A stretch of 64,000 bases of DNA from Diploptera punctata (GCA_030220185.1 JASPKZ010005708.1:425501-489500), one strand, 5' to 3'; counted from the stretch's first letter, positions 11,954 through 23,871 are shown. Notes: generated from the sequence alone by a model not told the origin. A program made the numbers and translations.

Positions 11954-12971
11954 TTTTGTCAGTTACTTAGGGACTAGGGAAAATCCCGAAATTGTCATAC
12001 GTATACCGGCTCCAGTACATTGACCTAGGAATTAGTGTATATTTAGCTACCTATTCTGAATAGGCCGTAAAATTTCTATTCTTTACTACCTATATAATAA
12101 TGTTACAACATGTAATCACTGCACTGCTAATGATTACTAAGTTGCTTGCGTAGAATATTATTCCGATAACAAACGAAATTCGTGGAATAGCAAACAGCTG
12201 CAGGCTTATGACGCTGTCTAGTGTTCGGATGTTCTCAATAATGCAAACTTCGAATTAAAACCGCAGTATTATCAACAAATTCTCTAGTTATTTCTGGCTA
12301 TATCTAACCGCAGATAAATTTTAAAACAAATGTTTAATGATAGAATACTAGAAAATGAATGCAGTTTCATGGATCATGATTGAGTCACATAGGCTTAAAA
12401 TTTAGATAGCTTTGATAAGAAAAGTATGTTTCACAAAATTGTATTGCTAAGATTTGGGAATTGATTGTATGGAGAGAAAAAAAAAAGCCTATTTATAATA
12501 AACTTATAGAGGCTGGAAGTAAATGTTTTAAATACAAAATGGTCTATGACATGCTCTATGTCACTAAGCGACAAACGTTCCGACACTTATCGTTCCGTGT
12601 GAACGAGGTCCGTTAGTGTCGGAAATTCTTTAATAACCTTAAGGGGGTTGAAAATGAATGTCCTTGAAGCCAGGAAAAGAGAGATAGAATGCAAGGACAG
12701 ACAATGACTAATTGTAGCATGCGACTATAGCGGACCCCTTCACCGGGAACAAGCACCGCTTTCTGTCAACCGCCATGAAGAGTGTCGTAGACTGTTCTGT
12801 ACAATTCCCTTGGGATAAATACTGTATAATCAAAATATCATACCCCCATTGAGTCACAAATATACGGTTTTCTCGAAAAATATTGTATACAATTTTAGAG
12901 AAATTTCTCGTAAAGTTTTTTTAAGCTCATTGACATAAATAATTTAAATCATTTTTAAAATGTAGTTTGAG
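11954..12971. other. non-coding, small hairpin only
   Basis: No recognised gene. About 12577-12628 holds a short inverted repeat (TTCCGACACT and its complement). The remainder is AT-rich and unassigned. Confidence 0.35.
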
Positions 12972-13416
12972 TGACTATTTAACTCATGCCCCAAATGGGA
13001 GTCAATGACCAATCACGTTTCAATGATTTCTGTTTTACAACCAATCAGAATCGTGTTTCACCAAATATTTATCAGTGTTATGATTACCATATTAAAGAAA
13101 GCTCCTCCTTACAATATTGCGTTCCTTTGGCAATAAATAGTATGATCTGGTTGCAGTGATAAACAAATGAAGCAGTAGAAGCGTACCTATCGTTTCTCAT
13201 TAGTTTTCAAACATCGCCGTTTACATTAAATATATAAATATTTTAAAATAACTATAGTTAAATAATGATTTGTGAGTAAACAGCTTAATTTTATTCGTTA
13301 AATAGTCCTAACAAATGCCACTCTTGATTTCCAAATTCTCTAGATAAATTCACTCCTCACTTCGTGAGTCGTGAATTTATCGATAATTTGGAAATCACTC
13401 GTGGCATTACTTATGA
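12972..13416 (+). mobile_element. repeat A: interspersed element ending in a palindrome
   Basis: It starts with GACTATTTAACTCATGCCCC and ends with GGCATTACTTATGA. Two more copies lie at 24593-25336 and 61788-62275. This 445-bp copy lacks about 300 bp found in the 24.6-kb copy, between GCTCCTCCTT and ACAATATTGCG. No TIR joins the two ends and no target duplication is clear, so its class is unknown. Confidence 0.8.
13314..13408. repeat. 95-bp imperfect palindrome at the end of repeat A
   Basis: AATGCCAC, GATTTCCAAATT, TAAATTCAC and TCAC are each followed, around a TTCG centre, by their complements GTGA, GTGAATTTA, AATTTGGAAATC and GTGGCATT. A single strand could fold into a long hairpin. The same palindrome is preserved at 25232-25326. 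Confidence 0.9.
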
Positions 13417-14329
13417 TAATCTGTTTGAAACAAATGAGCACCCGGAAATATTAAGATAAGATACCCCCTTTTTTTTTTGTTGTTGTTGTTAAAATGGAGT
13501 TTTAGGTCATTAGATTCTCCATGAAAATCTTTTTCATTTATAAGTGTGAAACGGTAAAAATATGCAGTTTAGTCAAAAGTTTGTTTACCTCCGAAGTTTG
13601 GCATACAGGTAAGGAAATACGGATGTTGTACAACAAAAAATACGTTTTCTAGGTTTTCAAAGAAAAACCAACTTACCTTTTTTTGTACACTTAAATTAAG
13701 AACATTTTCTGAAAATTTAATGATACCAGTCATTCACAATGAACTCGTGTTATTATATGTCTGAATGCATTTTGCTGATATGTTATTGTGCTCTAATATA
13801 GCCTATCTTTTTAATGCGAATGATTTGAAACATACAATAAAGCAACACATTGTGAAATCAAAGTATAAAAATATTAGGCCTAACCAAGGTTTTAGAGGCA
13901 AAATTTATAGATATAACTCTAAGATCAGAATTATGCATTTGAACAAACTTATTTTTATACAGTTAGAATTACAAAGAACCTAGTAATTAATACAGAACAT
14001 TGAAGACGATATTTTTTACTAATCTATTTATCCATGGTTATTTTAATAATATTGGGCCTATATTTTTTACTAATCTATTTATCCATGGTTATTTTAATAA
14101 CCAGTAGGCCTACCTGGTGTGTCCTCCAAGCTTATGAATTTAATTACACCTATGTTGCATTCACCACCTCCTCACCGACATTAATGCGATTGTATCGCAA
14201 TCTTCGAAGATTGTATTTGCGAGATCTTTCAGGTTCTGTGGCATATCAGAACGCGAGCAAGTGTTTTACAGCTTTTTCACTGATGCTTTATTAGAATAAG
14301 TACTGCATATAAGTTTTGAGACATGACAG
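13417..14329. other. non-coding with a 51-bp tandem duplication
   Basis: A 51-bp segment beginning ATATTTTTTACTAATC occurs at 14009-14059 and again at 14060-14110 with few changes. Frames at 13765-13983 and 14034-14294 have no recognised family. Confidence 0.5.
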
Positions 14330-15297
14330 TGTGGCGACAGGCGTGCAATAAACTAATATACCACTTGAAAGGCCAGCCCTCGAACGTCAAAATCAAAGCA
14401 GGTACAAACGATTTCTTTCAGTTGTCTCTGAGCAGCACCCTTGTGAAGTAATCTGTGCGTGGTGAAATCAAAAGTGCCCTGTGGAGCTTGACAGGGAACA
14501 TTTTCGTGCTATGAATTTAAACGCGGTTTAAATGTGTCACCAACACATGAGCGACTCATACGAGCATTTGGTGACCTTGCTCCTTCATGTGCAATCATTT
14601 TCCACTGGTTTCCTGAATTTAAGAGGGGTAGAACCTCTTAAAAATGAAGGGAGAAATGGGAGGTGAACAACACTTGTGACAGAAGAAAACATCTCTGCAT
14701 TGGAGACTCTGATTGAGGAAGATCTGCGACTGACCTTTAAGGACATCGAGGGGACCCTAGGGATACGTTCGCCAAGTGTTTCCACCATCCTGCACCAATA
14801 CTTAAGAGTGAGGAAATGTTCTTCTCGATGGGTGCCACACCACTTGTCAGAAAGACAGAAACACACCAGGGTTGAATGGTGCAAAGAAATACTGGAGAGA
14901 TTCAACAATGGGGACTCCCGCCGGGTGTCATGCATAGTGACAGGTGACGAACCTTTGATCTACCAGTATGTCCTCGAAACAAAGCGCCAATCATATGTGT
15001 GATTCTTCCCAGATGAGCAGCCTCCGACCAAAGTCAAAAGGCCTAGGACTGTGAAGAAGAAAATGGTAACCACTTTCTTCTGAACAAATGGTCATCTGGC
15101 TACAGTTGTGCTAGAAGATCAGAGGATAGTTACTGTTAAATGGCATACGTAAGTCTGTCACCCCAAAGTCGTCTTAATGATCCAGGAGAAGCGGTCAAGG
15201 ACTGGACTGCGGTGAATTCTTCTCCACGATGGCAATGCAACAATTAGGTTTCTGGAAAAGACGCCGGTGAAATTGTTGGCTCATCCAGCCTACAGTA
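14330..15297 (+). pseudogene. mariner transposase, broken and 3' truncated
   Basis: The plus-strand reading is followed across stops and shifts. TEENISALETLIEEDLRLT and SPSVSTILHQYL form the second helix-turn-helix, RVRKCSSRWVPHHLS is the linker, and KHTRVEWCKEILERF follows. VTGDEPLIYQYVLETKRQ corresponds to the TGDE-W block with the first catalytic Asp, and LLHDGNA near 15215-15235 has the second. The third acidic residue (the SPDLAP-D region) is missing, because the match stops after HPAYS at about 15297. The product would cut and paste DNA at TA sites; this copy cannot. Recognition is by motif order typical of the mariner family. Confidence 0.85.
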
Positions 15298-18289
15298 ATC
15301 ATCACCACCTGCACTCATGTAGGCCTACATTCTAAGTCCAATAAAGTTAACATTTGTTTAATAAACAATCAGTTTGTATATTTTACTAATATAAAGCCAG
15401 GTTCTAGCCGCCACCGTTTATTGTCAGACATACGTAACTCTAGGGCTGTTTCATTCTGTTAGTTGAGTCTTTACACCGATTAATACAACACTTGCAGGAA
15501 TCCGCCTCTACAATTGGCGCTTGTTCTACGTCCTTGCACTAAGTATAACACTACTAACATGCAGTGCTCTTACAGTATAACTTTAGATATCAGGAATTTC
15601 AGACTGAGGTCCAACAACGTGTAACATGGCCTTCTCCAAGTAGTAACGAAAATACCCGAACGAACCTTAGTTTTGAAGGATCATTTTTGCCAGCTATAGA
15701 GTAAAAATGTTTTTTTTTGTGATATCCATAATTCCATGTCAAAATTTAAATTCGTTGTCACAGATTTAAATGTTTTAAAAAGTAGTTCCTAGCTTTCTTA
15801 TTTTCATTTTATTGCTTTGCATGTCTGTAGAACACCAATTCACAGCTTCAAAAGCCATTGTGATGTTGAAAATAGTTGAAGTAATGTTTCTCTCTCCCTC
15901 TCTCTCGTGACTCTCATTTAAGAGATTTCGATATTTTGGGTATGTGTTTATTTTATAGTTTTATATAACATTCTAATATTGCATTTTAACATCAATTGAA
16001 CCAACTGATATATGAGCCTTAACAATATAAAATTGTACAGCAGATTCTGCATTTACGATTTTTTAATTATTTTTCTTATGATATGGCTCTATCTCTCATA
16101 TTTAATCGTGTGAATGTAGATAGTAAGAAGACAATTCTTAAGAATATTAATAAGCTTTCATATTAGTTACATTAAGTGGAATCTCTTATATTAAAATTAC
16201 ATAATTTACTCATTAACAGGACTGTAATGATTAATCCTATAGCGTCTAACGAGGCATTTGATTGAAACCGATTTCCTAAAATAATCTCTTAATTGTTAAT
16301 TAAATTGAGATTTTATGTATTTTCAATTTTTGTTATTTCACTAAAATAGTATTATTGTTATTATTATTATTTCATGATTTTGTTTATAGAAGACGCTACT
16401 TTTACATTATTATGTTGTTTATTTTTAGAGGTAAATAGAGCTAAATATTACAAGTCGTTTGATATCACTTATGAAGTTTATTTGCTCTCATTAGCTTCTA
16501 ATACTATTAACTTTAATAAATGGCGAATTCAGTTTTATTTTTAATGTATAAGTTTCTGTTTTATTATCACAGAATTAGGATACCAATAATACGAATTTTG
16601 GAGTCATATCACTTGTTTTGGCATCTTTGTCTTTGAGAAAAGAATGAGGCATTTGAAATAAATTCGAAAGGGTAAAATAGTCTCATTGAAGTTTCATGCT
16701 AAGTTCCTGTATTCATATTTTGTCACCATTATCTAAAATATTACATTATAACAAAAAAGTAAAAAAAACATGGAATTACGCAATCTCACCGTATTATTTT
16801 TGTGTATTATCACTGATGTTTGTCAGCTTAAAGCTGATACTTATCCTATACTGCTGTTTGTCTTCTTGTTACCCCGTGGCCAAATCTCTTATATCCACTT
16901 GTTTCTCTACATCGCATCGTTACAAAGGCCTAGGTATGGCAGAAGAGCTAACATGAAGGATCCTATATGCAATATCGAATGGAATGGTCATCTTTATTCA
17001 ACGCATCTGCTTGTGCAACTGGCCTCAGAGAATACAAAATAACATTTTCCTTCAAATAGATTGGTGTTAAAACCTGTTAAAAAATTAATCATTGTGCAAT
17101 CACTTTGGTTTCAGCAATTTGGTAATTTATTCAAAGAAAAAGTAGAAAATCGTTGAAGATGTGTATTTCGGTTTTAAACAATATTTGAATCTACAAAAGA
17201 TTGCCAAAGATTACATTTTTGTAACGTTTGTTTTATAGCTTTGGTTTAAACATGTCTTCCACTGTTTTTAATTGTGTATTTAAAGGTAAAGTTATCATTC
17301 TGGTACCAAATGCAACATATATAGTATATTATTTAACGACGCCCATTAATAACTCTGGTAATTAGCGTCGCAATGCGAAGCAGGAGGTGAAAGGGTCAAA
17401 AATATTTCTCAGGTACCTCTAATTTCAAACTGTAGGCTCTTTTATATGCAATATTTCTACAACACGGAACCTACAATTTTACTTCCCTTCCATAATTAGG
17501 AATTTTATCACGCGAACCTTGGATCCAAAGACTAGTGCTAGATTACCGGAAACTACGCAACACAATATACTAACAAATTATTGAAACTGTATCCGTAGAG
17601 GTATTTTTTTTTAACTTGGGAGGAGAGGTTGAAAATGCTAGTCATGTTAGCAACATGTTATATGGTGTATGAAGTCCATCATTTTCTGCACAAATTATCT
17701 TGCGGATGAGTACAACGACCTGCATGTATTTTGCTGGTGAAGATGATCTTCTTTTGGTACACCAAGTTGTTCCACTTGCTGCATCTGTGGTTTCAGATAC
17801 AGTTAATGTCTTGTCAATGATCGATGGAAAAACCAGAATTTCAATTTCATATTATTTTTGTACACGCTATAGTTCTATGAATTTATCGGCCTCCTCATAC
17901 TCAGCTTTGATTGTCTCCTTTGACTGAATATTAGAGGATTTTTTTAGTTAAAATTTTTCTTAATCAACTTAATAAGACACATATGATACGTTGAAAAATA
18001 AGTTTTGAAAACAGTGTAAAATAATTATGTGACTTGGGCAAAAATAAATAAAAAGTAAGCATTAACTTGGGTCATTGAAATTCACAAATTGTTCTGAAGG
18101 CGCTTAGTTCCTCTGTTCAACCTCAATTTCATTATATGTGGCGATCATATTTAAATTCAAGCTCATCGAGGAAAAGGAAGTAGCATTTTGAGAAACACCG
18201 ATATAATCTGATATAGGCTTTTGGAACTTGTCATCATGCATCAAGTCTCAGCTATTCTTAAGGCTGATTGTAAAAACTTCTTGACATAC
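15298..18289. other. non-coding, nothing recognised
   Basis: About 3 kb of AT-rich DNA. Frames at 16696-17042 and 17700-17927 have ordinary composition and no recognised domain. The minus strand of 17700-17940 gives a fairly open low-complexity reading, possibly an old transposon remnant, but I cannot name it. About 17330-17420 (TTATTTAACGACGC-like) looks like a dispersed repeat edge. Confidence 0.35.
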
Positions 18290-18870
18290 TGTGGGGCAAC
18301 TGTCTACCGCATAAGGTAACTGCGGTAAAAAGTACGGAACTGAATAATGCGGAAATATGTCCAATGTGAACAAATTTATAGGTCCCGGTAAAATAATAGT
18401 AATTTTACGTGTATTTATTTTGTAGAAAACGGAATCTGTCCAACGCGGAAACGGAGGGATATTTCTATACAATACATGAAAAATGTGTATAAGGCGGAAT
18501 TAGTTTCCATTTCATTGAATTCCTGTTAGGCGAATTAACAATAAGTGATGAGTCCTGTCGCCTACACCGGGTGAAGTAGACTTTCTACCTGTATCTGTGA
18601 TTTTCTTTCGCCCTCACTGCACTCCGTTTTGCGAAATACAGGCTAGTTTAACAAATATTCGGCTGTTACATCTGTCTTACAAATAACCAGTGCACTTAAC
18701 TTAGTTTAAGATCTGAGACCGATTGTGTACGTATCTTTAACAGGCAGCGTTCTGAATTTACGGAATAAAGATGACTAAATCGTATGTATCATTGTCATTA
18801 AACGAAAAAATAAAAGTGATTGAAGTGTACCGAAATGGACATTTCGATACAGGAATTAAGTTTTACTGCG

Positions 18871-19590
18871 CAAACTATACGTTATCGCGTCTCCATCTCG
18901 AGTGTCATCTTCATGAACAGTGCCAAATGCTTTCCTATCTATCCTTTCCTTTCCTAGTGCGCACCCTGTGCTATTGCGCATTCACCCTCTCCCTGTGAAC
19001 TCTCATAAATAGCTGTGTTTTGTAACATCGAGGCATCATCTACTTAGTCACCGTTGGAGTCTGGTCAGAACAGCTCAGGAGAGCTGGTTATGTTTGTTTA
19101 GTCCAGTAAGCCAGGGTGGGGACGCTAGGATAGTATTTCCCCCAACCCGAGGCTAGACTAGAGTGAGTGATTATGTATGTATGTTGATTTATATCATATT
19201 TTCTTTTTGTATAGATGATCTATTATGATTTCTTTTCTTTGTAAATCGAATATTTATTTATTTATCTTTATATTTTCTGACTATATTTTGACTCGCATTA
19301 AAAGCTTTAGTTGTGCTTTTTACTTATGCCTATTCATTCAGTAGTTAGCATAAGTCAGATATCAAAGTCAAAATCCAAAAGCTAGCTCAAGCGTGTGTTA
19401 GTTCCTTTATCCCAAAGCTTCCACGATTGTATTTTATAAGTCAGTAAACATTACGTATTGGGAGAATTGAGTAAAGAAAGTTGAATTCCTCTTTGCCTCT
19501 ATGGGCCCGGGCAAAGATGTCACAATTTGAACAATCTATGCTTTCCAATCAAAATAGTTATCAACAATAACGGTTTGATCCAGCACCTAT
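18871..19590. other. insertion inside the pogo-like gene; possible solo LTR
   Basis: This stretch separates the two parts of the pogo-like frame. It holds a TATA-like CATAAATAGCTGTG near 19005, a T-rich part and AATAAA-poor AT-rich 3' sequence. The size and promoter-like element would suit a solo LTR, but I could not find matching TG/CA ends or a target duplication. It stays a guess. Confidence 0.25.
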
Positions 19591-19592
19591 AC

Positions 19593-19664
19593 GGTGCAAT
19601 TTCTGGTAGCATTGAGCGTTGTTACGCCGGTGCAAATTCTGGTAGCATTGAGCGTGGTTACGCA
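19593..19664. repeat. 36-bp tandem duplication
   Basis: GGTGCAATTTCTGGTAGC at 19593 and GGTGCAAATTCTGGTAGC at 19629 begin two adjacent 36-bp units differing at a few positions. Confidence 0.85.
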
Positions 19665-20144
19665 GGTGCAGAAGATAAAGAAAAGCAAACTCTCAGTACG
19701 CGAAATAATGGCTAAATTAAAATGTGGATAAACCGAGTTTGTGAGATTTTAAAACACGAAGGAAAAATAACGAATGAATGGATGCAAGGAAATGGTCAAA
19801 TGAAAAAAAATAAATAAACTAATGAAGAAATCAACAAGATGTGTTTTACAAGTTCACGAAAAAAAAATCTCCAAATTTCCGGACCGATGCTCCAAAGTCA
19901 AGCTCTAGCTGTTACTATATCCCTAGGGATAACAATTTCAAGGCATCTTGAGGTTGGTTGTGGACAGTTTTAAAATACGACACAATGTAGTGTGGAACGA
20001 AATTTGCAGGGGATCAAAGGATGTGGACAAAAGTATAGTTAGTGTGTTGAAACCGAAACTGCATATTTTAATTTCAGGATATGCGGACAAAATAATTGGT
20101 CCCATGGGATTCCGCTTTGAACAAGTTTTGCTGTATATATTTCT

Positions 20145-20457
20145 CCATCCATAGTAATTCTGCCCGAGGGCTGATCTTTCACTGCAATCGTAGCATTTTC
20201 ATGCTATGCTTTGTAGCTTTACTAGGGAATTATAGGTGTGGTAGCTTCCCGTTGCTTTCCACACCGGTGAATGATGATAATGATAATGATTGGATAATTT
20301 TCCGGGACCGTCGGGCCATAAGCTTCCTGACATTAGTCTTACAGGTGAGGAAAAACCCCGAAAAAAACCTCACCCAGGAGCCTGTCCCGACCGGGGATCG
20401 AACTCGGGCCCGCAGCGTGACAAGGCAGCACGCTACCTCGAGACCACAGCGGTGGAC
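20145..20457 (-). mobile_element. SINE, family S1 (head-to-head pair, left)
   Basis: A full-length S1 copy on the minus strand. The tRNA-like head ends at 20457 (plus strand GAGACCACAGCGGTGGAC), with a B box read as GGTTCGATCCC-type (here GAGTTCGATCCCCGG). The 3' end starts at 20145 with CCATCCATAGTAATTCTGCC. It lies 44 bp from an opposite S1 copy across a TA run. Confidence 0.9.
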
Positions 20458-20501
20458 ATATATATATATATATCAATTATCGTACGTTAGTCTTGCAAAA
20501 G

Positions 20502-20826
20502 CCCACCGTTAGGATTCGAGGTAGCCTGCTGCGTTGTCACGCAGCGGGCCCGGGCTTGATCCCTGGTCGGGGACAAGCCTCCTGGTTGAGGTTTTTTTTT
20601 CGGGGTCTTTTCTCACCTGTAAGACAAATGTCAGGAAGCTTAGGGCCCAACGGTCCCCGAAAATCATCCGGTCATCACCATTATCATTATCAGCCTTCAC
20701 CGGTGTGGAAAGCAACGGGAAGCAACCACACTTATAATTCCCTAGTAAAGCTGCGAAGCATAGCATGAAAAGACTATGATTGCAGTGAAAGACCTGCCCT
20801 CGGGCAGAATTACTATTGATGGATGG
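20502..20826 (+). mobile_element. SINE, family S1 (head-to-head pair, right)
   Basis: A full-length S1 copy on the plus strand. The tRNA-like head begins near CCACCGTTAGGATTCGAGG. It continues with CAGCGGGCCCGGGCTTGATC (a B box with one change), the CACCTGTAAGACAAATGTC body, and a GGGCAGAATTACTATTGATG end. Confidence 0.9.
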
Positions 20827-21640
20827 AGTCTCGCAAAAACTCGAAAATGGCTGGACCGATTTTGATGAAAATTTTTTGTGTGTGTGATTGGGTTCCTTGA
20901 TGGTTTCGATTCACAATCGGGTCCTCTAAAACCATTACGTGTATGAGTTCACCTGCCGTGAACATTTAAAAATCATTGTAGCCGTCACAATTTTCGATGT
21001 TTCGCAACGAAACTCAGTAAGTCCTATTAAAATAAACCGAGGTAGGCATTGTCAAAAAAGAGCGAAATCCGACAAATTGAAGTGGAGGTTCACTTGAAAT
21101 TCGGAATTAAAAGCTGCCTAAACGACTGGACCTATTTTGATTAAATGTTTTGTGTGTGTTTGAGTGGGTCTCTGGGTGGTTTAGATTCAAAATTGGACCC
21201 GGTAGGTGGTGCTGCGATCCAGTTATAGGATTATTTAAATGTCAGGTATGTAGTCATCTGCATTACCGACATATTCCGCGCGACAACAATGCGGCATCAT
21301 AATACACGCTTCTTGAGCCACAACAATGACAGTGAGGAGTTTACTTGCGTACTTATTGATTAGTGAATTTTATGGTAAAAAAGTAACTTATACTTTTATC
21401 GTCCGGCCATGACACGTGAATTGAACGTGAAGGACAATCTCTGCCAGATTGTTACACTGAATTTGCTAGCTGCACCAGTCATGTTGGCAATACATTAGAA
21501 GAATTTTTAACTATTCTGTATACACAATTCAGCTGTTTCATGTTACGATATACACCGCCGCTCACAAATAATGAGTGCTTGAAATATTTAAAGTTATACT
21601 TCTTCCGCTCTGTTCATGCCAAGTTTTGTACATACGATTA
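20827..21640. repeat. diverged duplicated segment and unassigned DNA
   Basis: About 20840-20925 and 21120-21200 share wording in the same order (GACCGATTTTGATGAAAAT versus GACCTATTTTGATTAAATG, then TGTGTGTG, GGTTT and GATTCA). An old duplication about 285 bp apart is likely. Similar wording is common near insect transposons, but I cannot assign it. Confidence 0.45.
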
Positions 21641-21644
21641 CTCA

Positions 21645-21751
21645 ATATTTCTTCTTCTTCCTTCCTAGAATTAGGCCAAGGCCTGTATCCTATAGAACAT
21701 TTTCCCTCCAGCGTTCCATAGGACGGCCCAGTGATCTTCGTCCTCTTGGTA
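21645..21751 (-). pseudogene. LINE-B reverse transcriptase ORF, last part and 3' tail
   Basis: On the minus strand this reads PRGRRSLGRPMERWREN, then a stop and a short 3' end with a GAAGAAGAA tail. It continues the LINE-B C-terminus at 23220-23513, from which it is separated by the TIR transposon at 21752-23219. The tail wording (CCTAATTCT then GAAGAAG) recurs at 40640 and 41440. Confidence 0.85.
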
Positions 21752-23219
21752 TATAATTGAGGGGCTCAGTGGAATAAGGGCCCATCCCAACCAATGGTGG
21801 ATTTTTAGTTATTTGCATATTATGTATCCTATGACCACCTTCTATTAATCTTTAGAAGCTCGTAATTCTAACTTTGCTCAAAAGAGGGTAAATGAGACTT
21901 TGTCTAAGAAAAATTTCTAACTTCTTCACGCGCGCGGGAAATAAAGGCCCATCCCAACTGTTGACACGTGACCGTATATTGTCCGCTACTCTGTAGTCCG
22001 CTTCAATACTGACTAGCATTGCCGGCAAATATCAGTAAATGCAGAATGGCTGATGCGGCAGATTCTTGAGCAAATGAAAATAGTGTAATAAAATATAAGA
22101 AAAGAATAATAAATGTGCAAGAGTGGAATAAAACGAAGCTGAACATTTTACGCAACAGTGGAAAGGAATATATATCGCCCTGAATCAGTTCCTTCAAGAG
22201 GTGCGGACGAAATTGCTAGTAGTTGTTTATTAAAAGCTGTGCCACTGATTGTAAAAGGTGCTAATAAAAATAAACTTATAATGTATATAGTGATTCATGT
22301 GTTGTTCAAAACAAGAATTATACAATAATGGGACTTTGGCTGTAGGCCTACATAATTGATTGTGGTTGGTTTGAAGAAATTCAACATAAATTTCTTGTAC
22401 CAGGTCACACTTTCCTTCACTGTGATGCTGACTTTGGTGTGATTGAAAAAGTTAAAAGAAAAACACAAGTGGTTTATACACCTGAAACAGTGGGCTCACC
22501 TCATAAGAAAGAGTTGAACAAAGAAACCATTTACAGTAATTGAGATAAATGCAGAGAATTTTAAAAATTTGGATAACTTAAATGTTCACAAAGAGAAATG
22601 TGACGCTGGACAAGCATAAGGTAGACATCAGAAGAGCACCTCAGTTTCGTTTTGTGGAAAACAGGCAAGTAATGTACGTAAAATCTAGTTTCGGTGATTT
22701 GGCTTTAGAGGAAGTAATATGCCTTAAAAAAAGGGAAAGGAAAGTGTCCTGTATTACGAGATGTAGGCCTAATATTGACAACAAAATATCCTAATGGTAG
22801 GATGATAAAAAGAAGACATCATGATTCTCATGACATTTGTTGCCTACCACCTGTACACCAGACATTTTAACAGTAGCCTTAAATCATATGATGATGATGA
22901 TGATAAAAATGCTACAAACGTAGAATACGTAGATTAATGCAATATTCAAGTTAAAAAGTGTTACCGGTATTTAATTTGTTTATTTATGTTGTATTTTTTA
23001 TATTCTCAATTTTCTTTTTCTTTGATTAGACATATGAAACAACATAGTGATGTATACATTTGCAGGCAGAAAGCTTATTTTATGTACAAGACATGTACCA
23101 AATATTATCAATGTGTGCTCTATATATTTTACTCAATGTAAAATTTAATAAAATGCAATTTTTCTCCAAACTTACTGCAGTTGGGATGGGCCTTTATTCC
23201 ACTGACCCCCTCAATTATA
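21752..23219 (+). mobile_element. 1.47-kb TIR transposon inserted in LINE-B
   Basis: Near-perfect inverted ends of about 37 bp: TATAATTGAGGGG then TCAGTGGAATAA at the left, and the complement ending at 23219. A subterminal repeat of the inner half (AATAAAGGCCCATCCC) lies at about 21941. If the outer TATA is the target duplication, the element proper is 21756-23215 with ATTGAGGGG ends. The flanking LINE-B frame is continuous across it, so the ends are well fixed. The interior holds remnants of one protein. The superfamily is unknown; a 4-bp TATA duplication would recall Sola-like elements, but that is only a suggestion. Confidence 0.85.
22376..22793 (+). pseudogene. transposon protein remnant, C-terminal, unassigned family
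   Basis: The first part reads EEIQHKFLVPGHTFLHCD, then ADFGVIEKVKRKTQVVYTPE. A second part after a shift (22582-22793) reads RRAPQFRFVENRQVMYVKS and FGDLALEEV. The motif FLVPGH...D.DFG.IE followed by a K-rich stretch and V..P is one I associate with a widespread insect protein type (possibly the DUF7869 group) that has an RNase-H-like look, in which the H and D could be catalytic. It lacks any start and the upstream two thirds. Function is not established here. Confidence 0.5.
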
Positions 23220-23513
23220 AACAGCTTTGGGGATCCGATTTGAACTCATTCTTTCAAGATGGTGTTTCCAATTTAGTTGGTACTGTTTAATATATTCCAA
23301 AATTAGCGTAGTCTTCAATTCTTTTAAGATATCGGTGTTCCTTTTCCGATCCCATCTGGTGTAGCCCGCTGTTCTGCGCATGAATCTCATTTCACTAGCC
23401 GTTATTCTGCTTTCATGTTGTCCTTTTAGTGTCCATGCTTCACTACCATAGGTCAACACTGGTGTGTTATATAAACGTAATCTGGTGTTTTTTTGTACAA
23501 GGGATGGTTTCAT
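23220..23513 (-). pseudogene. LINE-B reverse transcriptase ORF, C-terminal fragment
   Basis: The minus strand reads TRLRLYNTPVLTYGSEAWTL, then RITASEMRFMRRTAGYT, then NWKHHLERMSSNRIPKAVYN. This is the conserved tail after the reverse transcriptase in a non-LTR retrotransposon type common in insects (LYGSE.W, EM..MRRT.G, RM...R.P). The frame is open for about 95 codons, then ends exactly where the TIR transposon begins, and resumes at 21751. Upstream LINE sequence is missing. Confidence 0.9.
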
Positions 23514-23559
23514 AACTTCATGTTAACATGACGTAATCCAGTGTTTTAATCAGACTTCT

Positions 23560-23720
23560 CTAATTCCCATATAGAGTAGATACCAAGTTGCCCTCTGAGG
23601 CTGAGAGAACCCAATTACAGATCTTACATTCAGAGAAAAATGTCCTAGCTACAGCTGGGAATCGAACCCGGAACTAGTATTATGCTAAACGCTCACCGTT
23701 ATACCAAAGAGGAGGTCTAT
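23560..23720 (-). mobile_element. tRNA-like SINE head, decayed
   Basis: On the minus strand it reads TTTGGTATAACGGTGAGCG (A-box region), then CCGGGTTCGATTCCCAGC (B box). The body toward 23560 is not shared with S1-S4. It is likely a SINE fragment of another family, and not a true tRNA. Confidence 0.55.
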
Positions 23721-23871
23721 TACGATCAAATGAAACCAGGTAATAGAATTCCAATCCATAAGAACTACAGATAATCAGATTGGCCACGTGATTCGATCTC
23801 TGGTCTTTCTGAATATCAGTCTCATAAGCCGCTGAGTCAATTCCTTTAGCGATTCCGATATTGTTAAATTA

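Larger units (their letters stand above)
18290..20095 (+). pseudogene. pogo/Tigger-like transposase remnant, split
   Basis: The N-terminal start at 18771 reads SLSLNEKIKVIEVYRNG, the first helix-turn-helix of pogo/Tigger transposases. After an interruption the frame resumes near 19740 with VCEILKHEGKITNEW, then NEEINKMCF near 19822, then SGPMLQSQALA, the CENP-B-like DNA-binding domain. It continues with FKIRHNVVWNEICRGSKD (19970-20010) and KPKLHILISGYADK (20050-20095). The match stops at 20095 just before an S1 SINE, and the DDE core is absent. Upstream, 18290-18480 has runs such as CTGTCTACCGCATAAGG that look like a pogo-type end, but no matching right end was found. Confidence 0.75.

Noticed and set aside
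12577..12628. Short hairpin as a possible regulatory structure
   Set aside because: Only about ten pairs, no repeat or conserved context.
20096..20766. Open frames over the S1 SINEs (for example with KPRKKPHPGACPDRGSNSGP)
   Set aside because: They recur at every S1 copy on both strands with frame changes, so they are SINE read-through and not genes.
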